Shown here one piece after another: positions 22,401 through 25,825 of a stretch of 25,825 nt of DNA. The notes beneath the pieces are model-generated. The model was not told the DNA's origin and searched no databases. It saw only the letters and a program-made list of their open reading frames with translations. Source of the stretch: Pigoraptor vietnamica (Eukaryota > Opisthokonta > Filasterea). Both the position numbers and the translations under genes were made by a program. The stretch's first letter is position 1, and each line of letters begins with the position of its first letter. The stretch is taken from the NCBI GenBank assembly GCA_943704525.1, contig CALSCQ010003352.1:1-25825 (forward strand). The letters are read 5' to 3'.

Positions 22401-25400
22401 CTCGACTTTTTCCCGCTGTGTGAGTGCCATTCGCTGCGTGTGTGCGTGTGCGCGCGTGCGGTAGTGTGCGTCCGTGCTTTGCCTGTGCCATTGTGTCTGT
22501 GGTGGCGTGTGCTTGCGTGTATGGGACATTGAGTGATGATAACTGCCCACGCAGGCACGTACTTTGCGGACGCTGTTGTGTTTGGCATTGTGGAGGAGGC
22601 GTCGTTTGAACACGGCGATGCGACGACGGGCTTCCCGTTTTGCGTCCTCGAACAGAAGGTAGCCCCCCCCCCCCCCCCCCTGTGCACTGCTATCGTCGGC
22701 GTCTTGTGTGCCTGTCGCACCACTGGAGAATTTTCTGTTCGGAACTGACGCCCTTCTCTCCCGCACAGACCTTCACGTATCTCCACCACATTTTGCGCCA
22801 GCTCTTGCGACGAGGGTGAGTCCATCACTCCAGCAGTGTTTGCCTCCGAGGCTTGAGTATGTTCGAAAGGAGCGAGCTGACGCCGTGCTTCTGTTTGCTC
22901 CTCAGGATGGACCGTCACGCGGTGGCCGTCGCGCGCAGCTGCATGTCGCTGCCGTACTTTGGGCACGCGCTTGAGCTCATTCTCCATGAAGTGCTCGAGG
23001 CGGAAGCAGAGACGATGGTCGGATTTCGTGCCGGTGAGCGACTGTCTGTGTGTCGTTGTTTTCATTCCCACCCTGCGTGCGTCGATGTCGTGTCTTTCGC
23101 GGACTCTCAAGGGCTCTTGCGGAGTTTTGTTTCTCTATTAGCTGTGGCGGTGTATGGTCCCTTCGCCGTTATGTACGTCCTAACCCTGACCTTACCCGGA
23201 ACCCTTCGTTGCTGCAGACGCCCTTTTGCCACGCGTCGTCGATTTTCTCGGACAATTCCCGCAATTTCTCGAAGTGATTGTGCACTGCGCACGCAAGACA
23301 GAAGTCGCCCTTTGGGACTACCTCTTCTCGATCGTGGGAGAGCCCGCGACGCTGTTTGATGTGGGTGTCGCCTTTGCCAAGACGAGTCCACCCACATACA
23401 TTCATACACACACACACACACACACATACACACACGCACACACACACACGCGGACGCACACACACACACGCGCGCGCGCGCGCACGTCTCATGCCCATTG
23501 ATCTGCCCGCGCGCGCACGTGTCTATCTCCGTGCGTTTGTGCACTTACACCGTCGACTCTCTTCTGACGTGGATGGTCCCGCAGGAATGTCTCGCTACAA
23601 AGCGCTTCAAAACGGCCGCGTCGTATCTCCTCATCCTTCAGGCGCTCGAGCCCACGTCCGTCAGCGAGCAGGTGCGTCGGTGGAGGCGCCTTCCCCGCAG
23701 TTTCATGCTCCCTCTTTCCCATCTTTTCATTTTCTAACGCTCTCGTGCCCTCTCTTTGTGTGCAGTACGCCGCGCGGCTGCTTGAGACGGCGATGGACAA
23801 CGACGAGTGGGAGGTGCGTCTCTTCTGTCATATTTTAGTTTTCCATCGCCGATTTTTGGGCCACGTGATGATTTGGGAGTTCGTGCCATTGACGTGCTTC
23901 TTTCCTCTTGCGCAGCTCTCGCGGGACCTCGTGCGCTTCCTTGGTGCAATCGCAGGTGAGCGCCTGTTTCAACTCTCGTGTTCTCCGCATGTTCGTGCGT
24001 GAAAAAAAGTGGTGGCTGTGATGCTGTGCTCGAGACTGCGTTCATTCGCCATCTCACTCCTATGCGTCCCACTCTGTGTCGCCCGCAGACGACGAGCCCG
24101 GCGTGCCCCTCAACCAGTCTTCGGACGCGCGGCCATCGAACATGCCGCCGGTGTCCGGCAACCGCACGCTCGACGCCCTGCGAAAGGCCGCTGCTGCGAC
24201 GGCACTGAGCAAGGCCGGCAGTGCAAAGGGGTCGCCGCAGCCGCCCTCGAAGAAGGCGGACGCGAATGCGACGGCGACTGCGGCGCAGCCGGGAGCGGAG
24301 GAGAGCAGCAAGGTGCGTGTGTTGTGCGCGTCACTTGCTGGGCTGTTCTTCTCTCGTCCTGTGTGGCATGTGCGACGTGTCGCTGGTATCTGTATTGATG
24401 GTCTGATGCGCGGCGCAGTTTTTCCTCGACATTCTTCTGTCGCGGCACGCGCGGAAATTGCTCGCCGGAGGGCGTCTGCGTGCGCTCGGCCATGTCGCAA
24501 ACCACCTCAACTTCCCGCTGTCCCAATGGCTCGCGAACGAAAGGTACGTGCGAGTATGACTGTGAGTGTGATTGTCATGGGTGTGGGTGTGGGTGTGGTG
24601 GGCCGTGTGACTGGTTATGTAGCGTGTTGATTGTGTTTGACACGGCGCTGCGTGCGCAGAAGCCGCGCGCACAGTGTGGAGGACTTTGCCGAGGCGCTCA
24701 TGTCGCTGCACGTCCAGTACGACGTACCCATGCGCGGTGAGTCATGTGCCGGGCTGTGTGTGCAGTGACGTTGCCATTTTGTGTATTCGTGTTAGTCAAT
24801 TCTCTGTCTCACTATGCTCTTCCTTTGCAGGTCAAATTCAAAACACGCTCTCTCCTCGGCCGAAGCGCAACACGGCGCCATCCGCGAGCCTCCAGGGGTC
24901 CCTGAGCACGTCCGTTCTTCCCACAGTAAAGGCGGCGCTGGGGCCGTCCACGCGAGCGAGCGCGCCGGTGGTGGTCGGCATCTCTACGCCGGAGCCCGCG
25001 CAGGTTGTGCGCGCAGCCGATCAAGCGTCCGCGCGTGGCGACGCCGCTGACGGCGACGCGGGGAGTGAGGTGGCCAGTGTGGCTGGTGACCTGCCTTCGA
25101 GCGCGCTGTCGCGTCGTCTGAGCTCGACGGCCATTGGCGTTGTGCGCGTGCGGTCGCCGACGAATGCGCCGGTCGCGGGAAACTCTTCGGGCGGCGAGGA
25201 GGAGGCGCGGTGGGTCCTCGTCTGCTTGTGTCCCTTTCGCAGAAGACTGTGTGGTCGTTGTTTGACATTTCGTTCTCCCTGTTACTCGGACGCACGCCTG
25301 CTGCGAAATTCCGTCGTTCAAGCCAACCAACTCATTTGTTCCTTTCTTTTCTCTTGCCCAGCTCGATGTATGCCGTTATGCTCGCCACGGGCTACTATGA

Positions 25401-25677
25401 CTGGGCGCTCCTGCTGGCCATCATGCTCGGCGATCTCGAGAGCGTTGTGAGCGTGGGAGAGGCGGCAGCCGCGCGCGAAGGGGACGACGGCGTGAAGGAG
25501 TCGCTGTGGCGCCGATTCCTCGTGCTGAACGCGAACGCACAGCTCAAGCCGACGTACGGGTCGTTCCTCGAGATGGTCGGGCGCGTCTTGGCCGAGGCTG
25601 GCTCGGCCCCCCGTGAGAAGAACGGGGGAGGGGCTGCCGACAAGCGACACAGCTGCTTTGACGTGGCGTTTGAGTAA
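17311..25677 (+). CDS. RIC1: RIC1 homologue, Rab6 guanine-nucleotide exchange complex subunit (29 exons, about 1312 aa)
   Basis: Exons: 17311-17451, 17622-17729, 18025-18215, 18341-18483, 18582-18694, 18886-18968, 19136-19366, 19696-19936, 20061-20192, 20560-20598, 20763-20873, 21007-21093, 21220-21388, 21567-21665, 21814-21908, 22052-22186, 22317-22419, 22555-22658, 22769-22815, 22906-23033, 23218-23360, 23585-23671, 23766-23813, 23916-23955, 24089-24312, 24419-24543, 24660-24736, 24831-25209, 25362-25677 (3939 nt). The start [11 protein letters not shown] matches human MYFLSGWPKR. The N-terminal part is a WD-type propeller ([53 protein letters not shown]). The C-terminal Ric1 solenoid carries [34 protein letters not shown] and [10 protein letters not shown]. 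Length is close to human RIC1 (1423 aa). With RGP1 it activates Rab6/Ypt6 at the Golgi; RGP1 is not in the window. Intron 11 has a GC donor. The exon 8 acceptor could also be 19681 or 19684. Residues 940-1010 and 1090-1200 are low-complexity linkers. Confidence 0.95.
19377..19640. repeat. Long TG/TGCG microsatellite in RIC1 intron 7
   Basis: About 260 bp of TG repeats with ordered CG and CA interruptions, sense-strand UG, starting about 10 nt after the donor GTACGC at 19367. A segment with the GCATGTGCGTGTGTGCG pattern is repeated about 50 bp apart, indicating a higher-order duplication. Confidence 0.94.
20241..20360. repeat. Decamer minisatellite GCGAGTGTG(C/T) x12 in RIC1 intron 9
   Basis: Twelve consecutive 10-bp units, each GCGAGTGTGC or GCGAGTGTGT. 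They mostly alternate C and T in the last position, giving a 20-bp higher-order period, broken once at units 8-9. A degenerate unit precedes it (GCTAGTGTGT) and a partial one follows. Confidence 0.97.
20697..20775 (+). repeat. Duplicated 3' splice-site block before RIC1 exon 11
   Basis: CAGCTTGCGGTTGTGTT (20697-20713) is echoed by CAGCTTGCGGCTGTGT (20760-20775). The AGs end at 20699 and 20762, exactly 63 nt apart, with no stop between in the exon 11 frame. Confidence 0.75.
22663..22680 (+). repeat. C18 homopolymer in RIC1 intron 18
   Basis: Eighteen uninterrupted C residues starting 5 nt after the donor (GTAGC) at 22659. Confidence 0.97.
23396..23485. repeat. (CA)n/(CG)n microsatellite in RIC1 intron 21
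   Basis: CA repeat followed by a short CG run. Unlike the other intronic tracts here, it is CA in the sense strand. Confidence 0.94.
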
Positions 25678-25825
25678 ACGCGTCTGTCACAGAATGGAGC
25701 TGTTGTTGTTGAAGAGTAGAGGTTGAATTAAGGCGAGGCGTAATGGCGTGTTTGCGTGCGCTGAATCATTACGGTAAACAACTGGAGCGAATTCTCGCAA
25801 AAAAAAAAAAAAAAAGAAAAGAAAA
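25678..25825. other. RIC1 3' flank ending in an A-rich tract
   Basis: 148 bp after the stop. AATTAA occurs near 25726, and the window ends in a run of A (from about 25799) interrupted by two G. It may contain the polyadenylation region; a genomic A-tract is equally possible. Confidence 0.5.

Noticed and set aside
25797-25825. Terminal A-tract as a retroposed poly(A) tail
   Set aside because: No target-site duplication or retrotransposon sequence next to it; RIC1 upstream is intron-containing.

Overview
This is nuclear DNA from an intron-rich, GC-rich eukaryote, probably a single-celled one. Genes are compact, introns are mostly 70-370 nt, 5' splice sites are often GTGCGT or GTGAGT, and non-coding DNA is full of TG/CA microsatellites. 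The proteins align well with animal families (RagA, RIC1, BDH2/DHRS6, SLC26A11), which is compatible with a unicellular opisthokont or a related protist. The window alone does not fix the taxon. I see no bacterial, viral or transposon genes.

Layout: seven genes alternate strictly in orientation (+ - + - + - +). (1) 93-657 (+): the C-terminal W2 domain of an eIF4G-family translation factor, cut by the left edge. (2) 3048-1319 (-): a BDH2/DHRS6-like short-chain dehydrogenase, 7 exons, 246 aa. (3) 3855-7732 (+): an SLC26A11-like SulP anion transporter, 8 exons, 878 aa, with a long disordered insertion in its STAS domain. (4) 8885-8481 (-): a 134-aa coiled-coil protein I do not recognise. (5) 9597-13756 (+): a 1308-aa protein with a RhoGEF (DH) domain at the N-terminus and a TPR-like helical repeat region at the C-terminus, without a visible PH domain. 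(6) 16235-14193 (-): RagA/Gtr1 GTPase, 7 exons, 301 aa, starting with a 12-nt exon. (7) 17311-25677 (+): RIC1, the Rab6 GEF subunit, 29 exons, about 1312 aa.

The alternating layout gives three divergent promoter spacers (3049-3854, 8886-9596, 16236-17310) and three convergent 3' spacers (658-1318, 7733-8480, 13757-14192). The first divergent spacer holds five CACGTG E-boxes. The second holds back-to-back TATA boxes. The third holds a full CRE (TGACGTCA) overlapping a hairpin, and a near-perfect 24-bp palindrome. Two small-GTPase pathway genes (RagA, nutrient signalling at lysosome/vacuole; RIC1, Golgi Rab6 activation) share that third spacer.

All intron/exon structures were read by eye. In each complete gene the summed exons keep frame to a stop and conserved family motifs cross the junctions. 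The least certain points are one acceptor in RIC1 (three in-frame choices), the small gene 8885-8481, and the 5' end of the DH-TPR gene. No exotic new system stands out. The best leads are the DH-TPR architecture, the E-box cluster before a sulfate-type transporter, a Glu in the transporter's TM1 anion-site motif, and sense-oriented UG repeats just after several 5' splice sites.
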